DNA of 64,000 nt from Butyricimonas sp. Marseille-P3923 (GCF_900184685.1 NZ_FXXL01000004.1:395843-459842), one strand, 5' to 3'. Positions 9,397 to 18,408 are shown, counted from the first letter of the stretch. A program made the numbers and translations. The notes: a model not told the origin generated them from the sequence alone.

Positions 9397-10475
9397 TGAA
9401 AATAGGGATTATTTTTATCATGCTGTTGTGTATCGGGTGTTCCGGTACACAACAATACTCCTTCTCGATTCGGGGAAACGTGGAAGGAGCCAAATACGGC
9501 AAAGCATTCTTGTTGACACCCAAGGAAGAAGTCATTTGTTCCACGAAAATCGATGGAGGTGATTTTGAATTGCGGGGAACTTTGGAAGAACCCGGGCAAT
9601 ATGTATTGAGAGTGAACCGGCAACAATTCATGTTCTTCATGGATGGAAAGAAAATGCGAATAGAGTGCCCCTATCGCTCCTTCTCGTCCAAGTACTTGAA
9701 AGGAGCTCCGGCAAACGATTTGTCCATAGAGTACGGCAAACTCCAAGAAGACTATACGGCAAAGCAAGAGCGTTTTTTAAAAGAATATAAAAAAGCGATG
9801 GATACCGGGGAGCAAAAAGCGGCAGACGAGGCGATGACTCAAGTGCTGTTAGTTGGAGAATCGGAATTTGTCCTCACGAAAGAGTTCGTGCGTGAGCATC
9901 CCGATAATATCTTTTCGGCTTACATTTCGGAGAAAGCGGGGAGAGAGAATTACACGAAGGCAAAAGAGTTGTACGAGTTGCTGACTCCCCGGGCACAACA
10001 ATGTTCATGGGGACGTCTGTTGAAACAGCATCTTGACGGTTTGGCCGTGTCCGCCGAAGGACTCGTTTGTCCGGAATTTACCGTGTCGGACGAGGATGGT
10101 AATCCGGTTACAATGAATTCCTTGAAGGGAGATATTCTCGTTCTCGACTTTTGGGCATCTTGGTGTGGTCCGTGCCGTCAGGAGATGAAAAGTTTGCGAG
10201 AACAATACAAGGAGTTCAAGGATAAAGGCGTACGTTTCGTGAGCATCTCTCTGGATGCCTCTTCGGAAAAATGGAAAGAAGCGTGCAAAGAAGAGGACAT
10301 TCCTTGGCTCAGTACTTTGGCGGATGGTGGATGGGATGATTCCGAGGTGCGAAAACTGTTCGGCATACAATCCATCCCTCACATCATACTGGTTGGCAAA
10401 GACGGGAAAATCGTGGGTAAAAACTTGCGTCGCAATCTTTTGCGAGATAAAATCATCGAGTTGTTGAACAAATAA
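9396..10475 (+). CDS. TlpA-family disulfide reductase lipoprotein, CGPC
   Basis: A 359-residue lipoprotein (lipobox LLCIGC, Cys15). The N-terminal beta-rich DUF4369-like domain (about 20-105, FSIRGNVEGAKYGKAFLL) is followed by a helical linker and a classical TlpA/ResA thioredoxin domain with FWASWCGPCRQEM and cis-Pro IQSIPHIILVGKDGK. The full CGPC motif suggests reduction or isomerisation of disulfides in the periplasm. It is coupled to the upstream gene by a one-base overlap and lies 12 bp before the next thioredoxin-fold gene. Confidence 0.9.
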   Translation: MKIGIIFIMLLCIGCSGTQQYSFSIRGNVEGAKYGKAFLLTPKEEVICSTKIDGGDFELRGTLEEPGQYVLRVNRQQFMFFMDGKKMRIECPYRSFSSKYLKGAPANDLSIEYGKLQEDYTAKQERFLKEYKKAMDTGEQKAADEAMTQVLLVGESEFVLTKEFVREHPDNIFSAYISEKAGRENYTKAKELYELLTPRAQQCSWGRLLKQHLDGLAVSAEGLVCPEFTVSDEDGNPVTMNSLKGDILVLDFWASWCGPCRQEMKSLREQYKEFKDKGVRFVSISLDASSEKWKEACKEEDIPWLSTLADGGWDDSEVRKLFGIQSIPHIILVGKDGKIVGKNLRRNLLRDKIIELLNK

Positions 10476-10487
10476 ATTGTACTCCAA

Positions 10488-11336
10488 ATGGGAAAAAAAT
10501 TATTGATACAATTTATGATTGTATGGGGAGTTTGTGTGTCCGCTTATGCACGGGAACAACAAGCTTCTGACACGAGTACGGTCGTGAAAATGAATCTCGA
10601 CACCCCGGATTTGGAATCGTTGCGGGAACCCGAAATCATTCGCCTCGTGAATAGAGTCTTGGCTCTCAAGGAACCCAAGTTGGACGTGATGGGGCGTGCC
10701 ACGTGGGTATTATATAACATCCGGAGCGAGCGAGTGAGAGAATGTTACGTCATGTGGGCATTAGCTGAAAAATTGGATCGAGGGGATAACACGTTTATCG
10801 AGCATATTTTCACGGATATGGATTTGTGTTCCGTGTCTGAAAAATTGATAAATAGAGCCCGGGAATTGGTAGCCTTGTACGAACCTTTGCAACCCGGAAA
10901 GGATGCCCCGGACTTTGAACTCGAGTCGAGCGACGGGAAAACCGTTCGTTTGCACGATTTGCAAGGGAAACCGTTATATATAGAGGTGTGGAAACTTGAT
11001 TCTGCGAATTGTCGGAAAGATTTGGCACGTTTGGAAGAATTGAAGTCGGAACATAAAAATGTTCAGTTCGTGACGGTGGTCGTTGAACCTTTGGGTAAGA
11101 AAGAAGTTTGGAAACAATTTTTAAGGGACAACGGACACGAGGGCAAAGGCATTCATCTCTTTGCCGACGAGGACGCTGCTTTCTGCAAGGCATATCGTAT
11201 TAAGTCCATCCCCCGTTGTATATTGTTTGATGCGAAAGGGAAATTCCTAATCCCGTGGAGTGTATCACCGGGGAACGAGTATTTCCCCTATTTCCTTTCT
11301 ATGTTGAAACAGCAACAGGGGGATAAAATGAAGTAA
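10488..11336 (+). CDS. Thioredoxin-fold protein with SxxC instead of CxxC
   Basis: A 282-residue secreted protein (signal MGKKLLIQFMIVWGVCVSAYA). The C-terminal half is a thioredoxin fold: APDFELESSDGKTVRLHDLQGKPLYIEVWK, later the cis-Pro segment IKSIPRCILFDAKGK. Where a TlpA has WCGPC, this has DSANC: the attacking Cys is Ser and only the resolving Cys remains. It cannot run a normal dithiol cycle; a binding, monothiol or structural role is possible. It lies between an active TlpA and a subtilase-fold protein that has also lost catalytic residues. The fold call is good; the function is open. Confidence 0.8.
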   Translation: MGKKLLIQFMIVWGVCVSAYAREQQASDTSTVVKMNLDTPDLESLREPEIIRLVNRVLALKEPKLDVMGRATWVLYNIRSERVRECYVMWALAEKLDRGDNTFIEHIFTDMDLCSVSEKLINRARELVALYEPLQPGKDAPDFELESSDGKTVRLHDLQGKPLYIEVWKLDSANCRKDLARLEELKSEHKNVQFVTVVVEPLGKKEVWKQFLRDNGHEGKGIHLFADEDAAFCKAYRIKSIPRCILFDAKGKFLIPWSVSPGNEYFPYFLSMLKQQQGDKMK

Positions 11337-11357
11337 TTAATGTATTAAATAAATAGA

Positions 11358-12989
11358 GTGATGAAAATAAAGAAATTATTCGGGAGCGTGTTGTTCATGT
11401 GTGCCGTGTTAGTGGCAGAAGCACAAACTCCTGTCGATTGGCACTTGTTGTCGCCTGCCAAAGACAAAGTTTACGGGGCAGGTATTTTAGAAGCTTACCG
11501 CGAGCTGGAGAATACTACTCCAAAGCGAAAAGTGGTCGTGGCGTTAATTGACGCGGGCTTTGACGTGCAACACGAGGCTTTGGCTAACGTCTTGTGGCGA
11601 AACAAGAAAGAAGTTGCCGGGAATGGAAAAGACGACGATAAAAACGGGTATCGTGACGACCTGCATGGTTGGAATTTTCTAGCGTCCCCTGACGGTAAGT
11701 TAATCGAGAGGACTTCCGATGAAGCCTTCCGGCAGTTCTTGAAAGTGAAGGATCGTTTCGATGAACTTCACGGGAAGGAAAGAAGTGATGAAGAAAGCAA
11801 CGAATATATCGGGTATCTTAAATTTGCAAAGAACAGTCAGTTAGTATCTTTGTACACGGGAGCAAGTTTTAATTACAATATAGCTAAAGGCGTCGAAGAA
11901 TTAGATCGGCTGTTACGAGAAAAATGTCCCGATCGTGAACCTACATTGGAAGATTTTGCAGCCTTGAACCCGATAGTGCAACAATCCGGTGATACGCTTC
12001 AGAAAATCGCCTACTATACTTATAGTATAATATGGAGCTTCGGGAATCAAAATAAGAAATGGGATACCCTGTATCGAAATCGCTACAGAAGCAGTGAGGC
12101 ACAGCGTCAGGAGTGTGAAAAAGCGTGGGCGGCATTGGTCGACGAGAGGAGTTTGGCGAACGATGATTTCAATACCCTGTCAAACAAATATTACGGGAAT
12201 CATGACTTCCTTTCTGCTGCAGCCGACGAGGGAACAGCCGTGGCGGGCATCATTGCCGCCGCACCCGGTGTCGCCAAGGGGATAAAGGGAATTTCCGATC
12301 AAGTGGAATTGATGCTTATCCGTGCCGTCCCCTCCTCCGGTGATACGTATGATAAGGACATAGCTTTAGCCATTCGTTATGCGGTAGAACAAGGAGCGGA
12401 TATCATCAACATCAGTTTTGGGAAATATATGTTGGACAACCCGAAATGGATAGATGACGCTATTGCCTATGCCGAGAAACACGATGTATTGATTGTGCAT
12501 TCTGCCGGCGATAACTATCGTGACACGGAGAAAGACCCGTATTTCCCGGTGGCACAAGGTCAGGGGTGTAAACACGCGTTCTCCAATATAATCACGGTCG
12601 GAGCCTCCGATATGGAGGGAAATCCTTATATCAACAGTAATTACGGGGCAGGTAGTGTCGATGTCTTCGCTCCCGGCGTGCAATTGTACACAACGGTTCG
12701 CGGGGATAACTATCGTAAAGTGACGGGTACGAAAATAGCGGCTCCGGTAGTCACCGGTATCGCTGCCATGTTGAAATCTTATTACCCCTCGCTCAAAGCC
12801 TCACGAATAAAGGATATTCTAGTACGCACTGCCCGGCAGACGCCTTCTGCTACTGTCCCCTTCCCGCATGATCCGACCAATAGTGAAGGTGCGCCGACCG
12901 GGGGATATGACCGGTTATGTGTATCGGGAGGTATTGTTGATGCCGTTGCCGCTGTTCAACTGGCACGTGAGATTTGTAAGGGAAAGTAA
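11358..12989 (+). CDS. Subtilase-fold (S8) protein lacking His, Asn and Ser catalytic residues
   Basis: A secreted 543-residue protein with signal LFGSVLFMCAVLVAEAQ. The fold is plainly S8: VVVALIDAGFDVQHEAL (Asp65), a GNGKDDDKNGYRDDLHGWNF calcium-loop-like stretch, an insertion of about 180 residues typical of Bacteroidota S8 proteins, then VAGIIAA, IINISFGK and VDVFAPGVQLYTTV. The catalytic His block reads ADEGTAVAG (Glu near 291), the oxyanion Asn block reads HSAGDN (Asp385), and the Ser block reads TGTKIAAPVV (Lys459). The reading frame is intact, and the residues around each site are conserved, so this looks like a maintained non-protease rather than decay. Confidence 0.9.
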   Translation: MMKIKKLFGSVLFMCAVLVAEAQTPVDWHLLSPAKDKVYGAGILEAYRELENTTPKRKVVVALIDAGFDVQHEALANVLWRNKKEVAGNGKDDDKNGYRDDLHGWNFLASPDGKLIERTSDEAFRQFLKVKDRFDELHGKERSDEESNEYIGYLKFAKNSQLVSLYTGASFNYNIAKGVEELDRLLREKCPDREPTLEDFAALNPIVQQSGDTLQKIAYYTYSIIWSFGNQNKKWDTLYRNRYRSSEAQRQECEKAWAALVDERSLANDDFNTLSNKYYGNHDFLSAAADEGTAVAGIIAAAPGVAKGIKGISDQVELMLIRAVPSSGDTYDKDIALAIRYAVEQGADIINISFGKYMLDNPKWIDDAIAYAEKHDVLIVHSAGDNYRDTEKDPYFPVAQGQGCKHAFSNIITVGASDMEGNPYINSNYGAGSVDVFAPGVQLYTTVRGDNYRKVTGTKIAAPVVTGIAAMLKSYYPSLKASRIKDILVRTARQTPSATVPFPHDPTNSEGAPTGGYDRLCVSGGIVDAVAAVQLAREICKGK

Positions 12990-13004
12990 TTAAAAATATT
13001 CAGT

Positions 13005-14168
13005 ATGAAATTCAAACAATTATATATTAGTCTGTTGGTCGTGAGTCTTGCTTTTTCGTGTTTCACGACCAAGGCAGAAACTCCTGCCTTTTATGTAGAA
13101 GTGCCTTACACGACCATCAACGGAAAGATTATCATTGAAGCGCGGGCAGAAGGCGTCCCGGGAAAATTTATTTTTGACACGGGTGCACCTACTTATATCA
13201 CCTATTCTCTGGCTCGGCGTCTTTCTTTAGACGCCACAAGCACGCAAAATATTCTGGATGCTCACAATCAGTCGATGACTTTGGAGAAGACACAATTGAA
13301 AAGTTTGTCCATGGGGATAAAGCCGGGAATTAATATAGAAGAAATTCCGGTCACGATTATGCCTGAAGGTCATCTTATCGAACAATTCGGCGTGGATGGA
13401 ATGATTGGTTGCGAGTTATTTCCGGGGGCAGTCGTGCGTATAGATTCTCGTCAGAAAAAGATAATTATAACCGATAACATTTCCCCTTTCCGTATTAATT
13501 TGAGGAATCGTTTGCCGTTGCTCCACGTGCAAGGGCAGATACCGTTTATAGAATTGAACGTGGGAGCGGGGGTGATAGAAACGGTTATGTTCGATAGCGG
13601 TTCGGGAGCTTTCTATGAAATGACCACGGCGACCGCATCGGAAGCTCTTCGGGAGAATGCCGCTGCTTTGCAATCCAAGGGATACGGTAGTAGTGGTATC
13701 GGTATGGCGGGGGCTGCCTCTGCCGGCGAACATAATTTGATTCGTTTATTTGAGTTGCGTGTCAGCACGGGACGTTTCCGGAATATTGTCACGGAATCGA
13801 TGGATGCACCGTGTTCCCGTTTGGGTTCACAATTATTGGACTACGGTACGGTGACGATTGATTACGCCTCGAGTGCTTTTTATTTTGAGCCTTTTGAATC
13901 GGCACCTCAAGATTTGTACAAGAAAAGATGGAACGTGGATTTCACCGTGGCGAATGGTCACGTCGTGATTGCTTGCGTTTGGGGAGAATTGGTAGAGAAG
14001 ATTTCTCCGGGAGAACGTGTTTTGAAGATAGACGGGGAACCCGTCGGGGAGGTAAATGTCGCCGATGCCTTGCAATCTTCGATAGTGAAAATTAAGAACG
14101 AGAAAGCTGTTATCACGGTTTTACGACAAGATGGAACGGAAGTGGATGTCACTATTGAAAAGAAGTAA
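13005..14168 (+). CDS. Retropepsin-like aspartyl protease with PDZ-like C-terminus
   Basis: A secreted 387-residue protein. Two retropepsin-like halves are visible, with FIFDTGAPTYI (Asp58, DTG intact) and a second VMFDSGSGAFYEM (DSG). The C-terminal 90 residues look like a PDZ domain (GELVEKISPGERVLKIDGEPV). This layout matches Bacteroidota aspartyl protease family proteins that process extracytoplasmic proteins. It is the last gene of island 1, 15 bp after the S8-fold gene, and is followed by a strong terminator. Of the proteases in island 1 it is the only one whose catalytic motifs look complete. Confidence 0.85.
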   Translation: MKFKQLYISLLVVSLAFSCFTTKAETPAFYVEVPYTTINGKIIIEARAEGVPGKFIFDTGAPTYITYSLARRLSLDATSTQNILDAHNQSMTLEKTQLKSLSMGIKPGINIEEIPVTIMPEGHLIEQFGVDGMIGCELFPGAVVRIDSRQKKIIITDNISPFRINLRNRLPLLHVQGQIPFIELNVGAGVIETVMFDSGSGAFYEMTTATASEALRENAAALQSKGYGSSGIGMAGAASAGEHNLIRLFELRVSTGRFRNIVTESMDAPCSRLGSQLLDYGTVTIDYASSAFYFEPFESAPQDLYKKRWNVDFTVANGHVVIACVWGELVEKISPGERVLKIDGEPVGEVNVADALQSSIVKIKNEKAVITVLRQDGTEVDVTIEKK

Positions 14169-14186
14169 ATAGTAGATATATTTTTA

Positions 14187-14227
14187 AGGGGCCGCATGAA
14201 TGATTTTTAATGCGGTCTCTTTTTTTT
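14187..14227 (+). terminator. Intrinsic terminator of island 1
   Basis: An 11-bp stem (aggggccgcat with atgcggtctct, two G-U wobbles) with a 12-nt loop is followed by a run of nine T. It ends the transcription unit after the aspartyl protease. Confidence 0.85.
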
Positions 14228-14590
14228 GCACTGTTTGAACCTTTTTTCTCATGACTTTCAGTAGAGGTAAGTTAAATAATTGTAATTAATGATGTATATT
14301 AATTATAGTTTATTGGTAGCATCTCCTATTCAACTCCCATTCAACTCCTATTCAACCCCTATTTTAAAGGTTAAAAAATAGGATTTAAATTAAAATTGAA
14401 TAATATTTACATTATAGATAATTCCTGTGATATACATGATTGATAACCTTGAAATAACTGAATTGGGGAGTAATAATATTTTAACGGGAACTCAAAACTA
14501 ATAGACGTTTTGATTTGGTTGCAAATTTTATTCAATCATTAAATTATTTCGCTACTTTTGAAATCTTGTGTAACGTGTATTATTATTTGT
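14228..14590 (+). repeat. Gap with phased 11-bp heptamer array
   Basis: This AT-rich spacer holds the 16-mer taattgtaattaatga (14277-14292). It is followed by four heptamers TCCTATT, TCCCATT, TCCTATT and CCCTATT starting at 14324, 14335, 14346 and 14357, an exact 11-bp period with CAAC/CAAC/CAAC between them. A promoter -7 box (TACTTTTG) follows at 14553. The same 16-mer and heptamer array occur at 47.25-47.34 kb. Four same-face sites one helical turn apart look like a cooperative protein-binding array; a simple expandable repeat is the alternative. Confidence 0.7.
14553..14560 (+). promoter_or_regulatory. Bacteroidota -7 box for the GH85 gene
   Basis: TACTTTTG matches the TAnnTTTG consensus. 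Transcription would begin near 14567, downstream of the first in-frame ATG (14558), which supports translation from 14591. No good -33 TTG is visible at the right distance, so an activator may be needed. Confidence 0.45.
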
Positions 14591-16732
14591 ATGAGGAAAG
14601 TAGTTTGCAGTATTTTGTTTATCTGGCTATTCGTGAGTACTTATGGTCAGCGTCCGGAGGATATCCGGTGGAACCCGTCGAACGGGATGAACTTCGTGGA
14701 GTTTCTGGAAGTGTGGAAACCGGGAATGCCTGTTAGTGAGGATGATAATTTTTTCATTTCACGTGTGAAACTGAAGGAGCGTTTCGAGAACGTGAAGACG
14801 CAGGTGCATCCAGAATTGAGTATGGAACGGCAGTTGTGCTGGTGGACACCCATGGGGGACGGTAAGAAACAATGGAAATCGTTTCCCCGCAACCAGTTCG
14901 AGGCGGATAATTTCAGTATGTGGCAGTACGTGGATATACACGGGAATTGGGGGGACGGTTGGTTCCGGGTTCCGGGGGTATTCAATGATGCGGCACATAA
15001 AAACGGGGTGCGTACGGGATGCGTGTTGTTTATCAACTGGGGAGAATCGGTTCGGAAGCCGGGTGACCGGGTGTACGATCTTTTCGTTAAATTGACGGAG
15101 AAAGATGAATACGGGCGTTTCAAATACGCGGAGAGGTTGATTCTGTTTTTGAAGTATTACGGGATTGACGGCATCGGTATCAACCCGGAAGGAGTGTGGA
15201 GTGCCGATATCGCTTCGGAGGTACAGGATTTCTTCGCGGAATTGCATGTGCAGGCGAGAGTGCAGGGATTGAAGGGTTTTCATATTGATTGGTATGATAG
15301 CAACGATAATAACGGACGTTTGAGTTTCGGGCAAAACGCTTTGCAGAACCGTAACCGGGATTGGTTCCAGAAAGGGAATCGTGTGGTGTCGAATATGTTT
15401 ATGCTGAATTATAATATTGATAATTGGGGAGGTAACAAGGACCCAATGGGTGAATCAGCCCGCAATGCCGTTGCCTACGGGAGAAGTTCGTATGACGTGT
15501 ACGCCGGGTTCTACCTGAGAGGACGGGGGCTTTCCAGTTATGATTTTGAACCTCGTGAAGGAAAGGGATGGGAAGTGTTGAAAGACAAACCCGTGTCCGT
15601 CTGCCTGTGGGGAGAACATGAGCGGAATAATATTCATAACGCTTCCCGCGAGTACGGGGAAGATTCGTTTACCGTGCAACAGACTTATTTGCGTAAACTG
15701 GAGTACTTTTTCACGGGCGGGACAAGAAATCCGGTGAATGCGCCTGCCGTGACCAACACGATTACGACGGTGAACGAGAAGGATATGCAACGTTTTCACG
15801 GGATATCGACTTTCTTTCCGGCACGAAGCGCGATACGGGAACTCCCTTTCGTGACTCGTTTTAACTTGGGGAACGGGCTTTTCTTTAACAAGGAAGGGAA
15901 GACGGTCAATACATTGGCTTGGTACAACATCGGGATGCAGGATTGGATGCCTTCTTGGCGTTGGTGGGTAACGGGACGGGACGAACGTGTCCCGGAGGAT
16001 GCCGTGCGATGTGATTTCGTGTTCGAGGATGCTTGGTTCGGGGGCTCGTGCTTGAAATTGCACGGGGCGACGGGGTATTCCAAGGTTCGTTTGTTCAAGA
16101 CGGATATACCGGTTGACGGGCATGTAGAATTGGCTTTTACTTGTAAAGTGAAGGGAAGTGACGATAGCAGCTTGAAGGTGATTCTTTCGAGGGTAGGGAC
16201 GGAGGCAGAGTTTATTGAAATTCCAGTAAGTCAAGAAGTGAAGCCGGGGCAATGGCAGACGATAAGATGTAAGTTAGGAGATTACGGGATACAGGCAGGG
16301 GAAAGAATCGCTTGTATTGGTCTGGTGGTAGAGAATACGTCGGAAGACTACGAGGTTTTTATCGGAGAGTTGTCTTTAATCGACCCGCGGGTCAAGTATA
16401 ATCCTGTACGTCCGGATATTTTGGCAACAAAGGTTATTCGGGAATACAATGATTCTCTGGATTTTAAACTGGTATGGGATGTAATTCCCCTCGTGAATCG
16501 CGAGAAGGATATGCCCGTGATGAACGAGGCGGTGGACACATGGTATTATGAGGTGTACGTGAGGGAATCGCCTCGTGGGAAGGTTCGGTTGGTGGCGACG
16601 ACTACTTCGTGGGCGGCGTACGTGTGTGGCGTGCCTGTTTTGCCCGGTGGCAAAGGACTTTGGTTGGGAGTACGGGCTGTGGCACCCGACGGAAAGCGCA
16701 CGTCTAAGATTACATGGGAGAGAGTAAAATAG
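14591..16732 (+). CDS. GH85 endo-beta-N-acetylglucosaminidase
   Basis: Secreted endoglycosidase that would cut the chitobiose core of N-glycans. From the start chosen here the protein begins with signal MRKVVCSILFIWLFVSTYGQ. The GH85 catalytic Asn-x-Glu is visible in DGIGINPEGVW (Asn198, Glu200), followed by the substrate-side motif GFHIDWYDS (234-236). The remainder has beta-sandwich segments and ends with a fibronectin-like stretch. An upstream in-frame ATG at 14558 would add an odd Cys-rich leader and overlap the promoter. It is the only recognisable glycosidase in the window and stands alone between islands 1 and 2, so N-glycoproteins are a plausible shared substrate. Confidence 0.88.
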   Translation: MRKVVCSILFIWLFVSTYGQRPEDIRWNPSNGMNFVEFLEVWKPGMPVSEDDNFFISRVKLKERFENVKTQVHPELSMERQLCWWTPMGDGKKQWKSFPRNQFEADNFSMWQYVDIHGNWGDGWFRVPGVFNDAAHKNGVRTGCVLFINWGESVRKPGDRVYDLFVKLTEKDEYGRFKYAERLILFLKYYGIDGIGINPEGVWSADIASEVQDFFAELHVQARVQGLKGFHIDWYDSNDNNGRLSFGQNALQNRNRDWFQKGNRVVSNMFMLNYNIDNWGGNKDPMGESARNAVAYGRSSYDVYAGFYLRGRGLSSYDFEPREGKGWEVLKDKPVSVCLWGEHERNNIHNASREYGEDSFTVQQTYLRKLEYFFTGGTRNPVNAPAVTNTITTVNEKDMQRFHGISTFFPARSAIRELPFVTRFNLGNGLFFNKEGKTVNTLAWYNIGMQDWMPSWRWWVTGRDERVPEDAVRCDFVFEDAWFGGSCLKLHGATGYSKVRLFKTDIPVDGHVELAFTCKVKGSDDSSLKVILSRVGTEAEFIEIPVSQEVKPGQWQTIRCKLGDYGIQAGERIACIGLVVENTSEDYEVFIGELSLIDPRVKYNPVRPDILATKVIREYNDSLDFKLVWDVIPLVNREKDMPVMNEAVDTWYYEVYVRESPRGKVRLVATTTSWAAYVCGVPVLPGGKGLWLGVRAVAPDGKRTSKITWERVK

Positions 16733-16764
16733 GAATCGTGTATCGATTTTAACGTAAATTTAAC

Positions 16765-16792
16765 CTATCCCGCGGAGCAAGGAGGGGGATAG
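16765..16792 (+). terminator. Weak stem-loop after the GH85 gene
   Basis: ctatccc (16765-16771) pairs with gggatag (16786-16792) in the 114-bp gap before the next gene. The loop is 14 nt and no T tract follows, so it is at best a weak terminator. Confidence 0.3.
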
Positions 16793-16846
16793 ATGTTTAT
16801 ATTTGGAAATTAATTATTTTGTGTTTTATATATTATTAATTGCGAG

Positions 16847-18331
16847 ATGAAACAAATTTACCGATTATCAATTTTGTTGTGTTTGATGATTTCGGTGATG
16901 CCGTCATTTGCCCAGAAGAAAAAGGGCGGCGGTAATACCCGAAACGAGTATGTTGTGTTGGCATCCAAAGACGTGCAGAATGATGCAGCTTGGATGCAGG
17001 TAGTGGATGCTTTGAAAAATAAGCATAAAGCGGAGGTCTTCTTTTACGAGAAAGCTCCCCGTGAGAATCTGGCCGATCTTCAACGGGTGCGTCCCCGTTA
17101 CGTGGCTATAGTGGAGAAACCGGAGAACTTGGGACGTGATTACGTGATAGATATGCACCACGTGAGCCGGGAAGTCGACAATGATATTTTTGCCGATTTC
17201 TTGTGGGGTGTTATCACGGGCTATGACGCAGATGCGGCAATGAAAATGGTGAACAACAGCACGGAACCTTTGTTAGTGAAAGATGCCGTTGCCACGATCA
17301 TGGAGTTGAATAGCGCGAAATGGTTTGATAATTACGCTTGGGTTGACGATCATAGCCGCGGGCTTTGGGGCGAGAAGAAAGGTAGAGACGGGAAAGTGCA
17401 GACCGCCCAGATAGACCCGAAGACTGTCCTGAAGAAATTCACGGACTTGTATGGCGATTACAACCCGGATTTGGTTGTGACTGCGGCTCATGCCACCGAA
17501 AGGAATTTGGAGATGCCTTTCTCTTTAGGCAATATTCTGGCGAAGAACGGAAAGCTTTACGCCAGCGATCATTATACCCGTACAACTTGGGATTTAAAGG
17601 AGAGCGGGAAGCGTAAAGTGTATTTTGCCGTGGGTAACTGTTTGATCGGAAACGTGAACAACACGAAGGAGAGTATGGCTATCGCTTGGATGAATAGCGG
17701 TAATGCCGCTACTATGATCGGCTACGTGGTAACTACTTGGCACGGTCGTAACGGTTGGGGTGGTCTGAAATATTGGGTTACCAACCCGGGACGCTATACT
17801 TTGGCTGAGGCAATATACATGAACCAACAGGATTTCCTGTACCAGCAAAACGAGTGGTATCCTTCTTTAATTAAGGAAAACTATAACTTTGACGGAAATG
17901 AATTTCAGATTGCCGCGCAAAAGATAGCCAAGGCGATGAATGATCAGAAACCGACACAAGACCAGATCGGCTTCTGGCATGACCGCGACGTGTTGGCATA
18001 TTACGGTGATCCGAAGTGGGAGGTACGTTTGCAGGAAGTTCCGGGAGAAACGGATTTCACGGTAACTTCCAAGGTGAAAGGAAAGAAATGTATCATCACG
18101 ATCAAGACGAACGAGAATTTCAGTCTGGAACGCATGAAAGGGGATAAGTTCAAACAGGAGCACGTGTTGGATTTACCCTTCAACTATTTCTTTCCCGCGC
18201 GTTTGAACAATCCTCGTCTGGCTGCCGGACAGGACTGGAAGGCTGTCGTGGACGAGAATTTCCTGATTATTTATAATCCGGATTTCAAACCGAATTCGAC
18301 TTACGAGGTGGTACTGGATATAGATAAATAG
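16847..18331 (+). CDS. Putative clan CD (C25/gingipain-like) cysteine peptidase
   Basis: A secreted 494-residue protein (signal MKQIYRLSILLCLMISVMPSFAQ). Two segments recall the gingipain catalytic core: a strand ending in a His, DLVVTAAHATERN (His215), and, 50 residues later, VYFAVGNCLIGNV (Cys265), followed by a helix SMAIAWMNSGNAATMIGY. Gingipains have AHG and GNCC at these places; here the Gly after His is Ala. A carboxy-terminal beta-sandwich (about 400-494) resembles the Ig-like end of C25 proteins. No type IX sorting tail is evident. It follows the GH85 gene in the same direction. The family call is moderate, based on pattern and spacing only. Confidence 0.6.
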   Translation: MKQIYRLSILLCLMISVMPSFAQKKKGGGNTRNEYVVLASKDVQNDAAWMQVVDALKNKHKAEVFFYEKAPRENLADLQRVRPRYVAIVEKPENLGRDYVIDMHHVSREVDNDIFADFLWGVITGYDADAAMKMVNNSTEPLLVKDAVATIMELNSAKWFDNYAWVDDHSRGLWGEKKGRDGKVQTAQIDPKTVLKKFTDLYGDYNPDLVVTAAHATERNLEMPFSLGNILAKNGKLYASDHYTRTTWDLKESGKRKVYFAVGNCLIGNVNNTKESMAIAWMNSGNAATMIGYVVTTWHGRNGWGGLKYWVTNPGRYTLAEAIYMNQQDFLYQQNEWYPSLIKENYNFDGNEFQIAAQKIAKAMNDQKPTQDQIGFWHDRDVLAYYGDPKWEVRLQEVPGETDFTVTSKVKGKKCIITIKTNENFSLERMKGDKFKQEHVLDLPFNYFFPARLNNPRLAAGQDWKAVVDENFLIIYNPDFKPNSTYEVVLDIDK

Positions 18332-18359
18332 GGATTAGAGATATTTTTGTAAATGTATG

Positions 18360-18400
18360 GAAGTGGCAGAATAATGAACCTTTTTGCCACTTCTCTTTTT
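18360..18400 (+). terminator. Intrinsic terminator after the C25-like gene
   Basis: gaagtggca (18360-18368) pairs perfectly with tgccacttc (18385-18393), followed by tcttttt. It separates the peptidase from the sigma gene of island 2. Confidence 0.85.
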
Positions 18401-18408
18401 GAGAAGGC

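Noticed and set aside
11358..12989. Calling the S8-fold gene a pseudogene
   Set aside because: The frame is intact over 543 codons, flanking motif residues are kept, and it sits in the middle of a tight operon.
14323..14365. CRISPR array
   Set aside because: The units are only 11 bp with 4-bp spacers, no 25-35 bp repeats or cas genes are present.
14558..14590. Upstream in-frame ATG of the GH85 gene
   Set aside because: It overlaps the TACTTTTG promoter box and adds a Cys-rich leader before a complete signal peptide.
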